Origin: Myxococcales bacterium
Lineage (GTDB): Bacteria > Myxococcota > Bradymonadia > REDH01
DNA length: 17,624 nt
Direction: 5' to 3'
Assembly: GCA_018970625.1 (NCBI GenBank)
Contig: JAGWVZ010000020.1
Coordinates: forward strand, 1 to 17,624
The position numbers and the translations under genes are program-made. Below the pieces are notes generated by a model, which worked only from the letters and a program-made list of their open reading frames with translations, had not been told where the DNA came from and did not search any database. Every line of letters starts with the position of its first letter. The first letter of the stretch is position 1. Shown here one piece after another: positions 17,303 to 17,624 of this stretch.

Positions 17303-17624
17303 GCGCGCACCTCGGCCATGGCCTGCCCGTGCAGGGTGCCGTTGCCGGTCGGCCCGCTGGGTGTTCCCATCAACGCATCGATGGCCGACAGGAACAGCTC
17401 CACGGTGCGGAGTGCGTATGCCTCCCTGGTGGCCATTGGCGCATCGAGCGGCACCTGCAGATCGAGCACCGAGGAGACCAGTCGGCGGCCGGGGCGAGCC
17501 GTAGCGCGCCAGTCCAGGTACCAGACCGCACCCGGGCCGGGGCGAAGGATGAGCAGCGCCATGTGGTGCTGCTCGCTGAGGGTGCGCAGGCGGGCGATGG
17601 TGCCTGCACTTAAGGGGTTGGTCG
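17299..17624 (-). CDS. Unrecognised protein of the integrated element, 5' end outside window
   Basis: I do not recognise this protein. The frame is open from the right edge of the window (first readable residues TNPLSAGTIARL) to the TGA at 17299. An internal ATG at 17562 exists, but the residues before it read as coherent coding sequence, so the true start is probably beyond the window. The visible 107 residues include a hydrophobic beta-like stretch (MALLILRPGPGAVWYLDW), a central Leu/Val strand and a helical segment (ALRTVELFLSAIDALMG). No enzymatic motif is evident. Its stop overlaps the start of the excisionase-like gene, so it belongs to the same operon of the mobile element. Confidence 0.7.
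   Translation of the reverse strand, partial: TNPLSAGTIARLRTLSEQHHMALLILRPGPGAVWYLDWRATARPGRRLVSSVLDLQVPLDAPMATREAYALRTVELFLSAIDALMGTPSGPTGNGTLHGQAMAEVRA

Overview
The window is moderately GC-rich, densely coded bacterial DNA. It opens with the conserved chromosomal cluster rpmH-rnpA-yidD-yidC-jag-mnmE, normally found near the replication origin, and continues on the same strand with gyrB. GyrB carries the long insertion in its C-terminal half that is typical of Gram-negative proteins, YidC has the large periplasmic domain of Gram-negatives, and gyrB is followed by a DnaC-like helicase loader. This suggests a diderm, proteobacterial or deltaproteobacteria-like lineage (Myxococcota/Bradymonadota type). 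That placement is an inference and is not proven by the sequence.

Region 1 (1-6685, + strand) covers ribosomal protein L34, the RNase P protein, YidD, the YidC insertase, a giant Jag/KhpB-like protein and the tRNA-modifying GTPase MnmE. The first four genes are tightly packed, with ATGA-type overlaps at rnpA/yidD and yidD/yidC. The Jag protein is the most remarkable item. It has 865 residues, several times the usual size. Its C-terminal KH-R3H part is preceded by six modules that resemble IF2_N (the translation initiation factor IF-2 N-terminal domain) and by an array of eight AT-hook-like motifs encoded by a 69-bp tandem repeat. Four proteins of this cluster also lack a hallmark motif of their family: the RNR of RnpA, the groove arginine of YidC, the GxxG of the Jag KH domain and the NKxD of MnmE.

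Region 2 (6686-11709, + strand) is a putative replication-linked operon: gyrB, an unrecognised 227-aa protein, a DnaC/IstB-type AAA+ helicase loader with a DnaJ-like zinc ribbon, and an NAD(P)-binding atypical SDR protein. The gaps between the genes are 5, 18 and 14 nt.

Region 3 (11710-15698, - strand) holds a Rpn/PD-(D/E)XK-like nuclease with an in-frame EQRG tandem repeat, a strong inverted repeat (probable terminator), and an M1-family zinc aminopeptidase with a HEAT-repeat C-terminus.

Region 4 (15699-17624, - strand) looks like the edge of an integrated element. A non-coding stretch contains a 53/54-bp direct repeat. It is followed by three overlapping genes: a tyrosine recombinase, a small excisionase-like HTH protein and an unrecognised gene that runs off the window. 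No tRNA, rRNA or CRISPR array was found.
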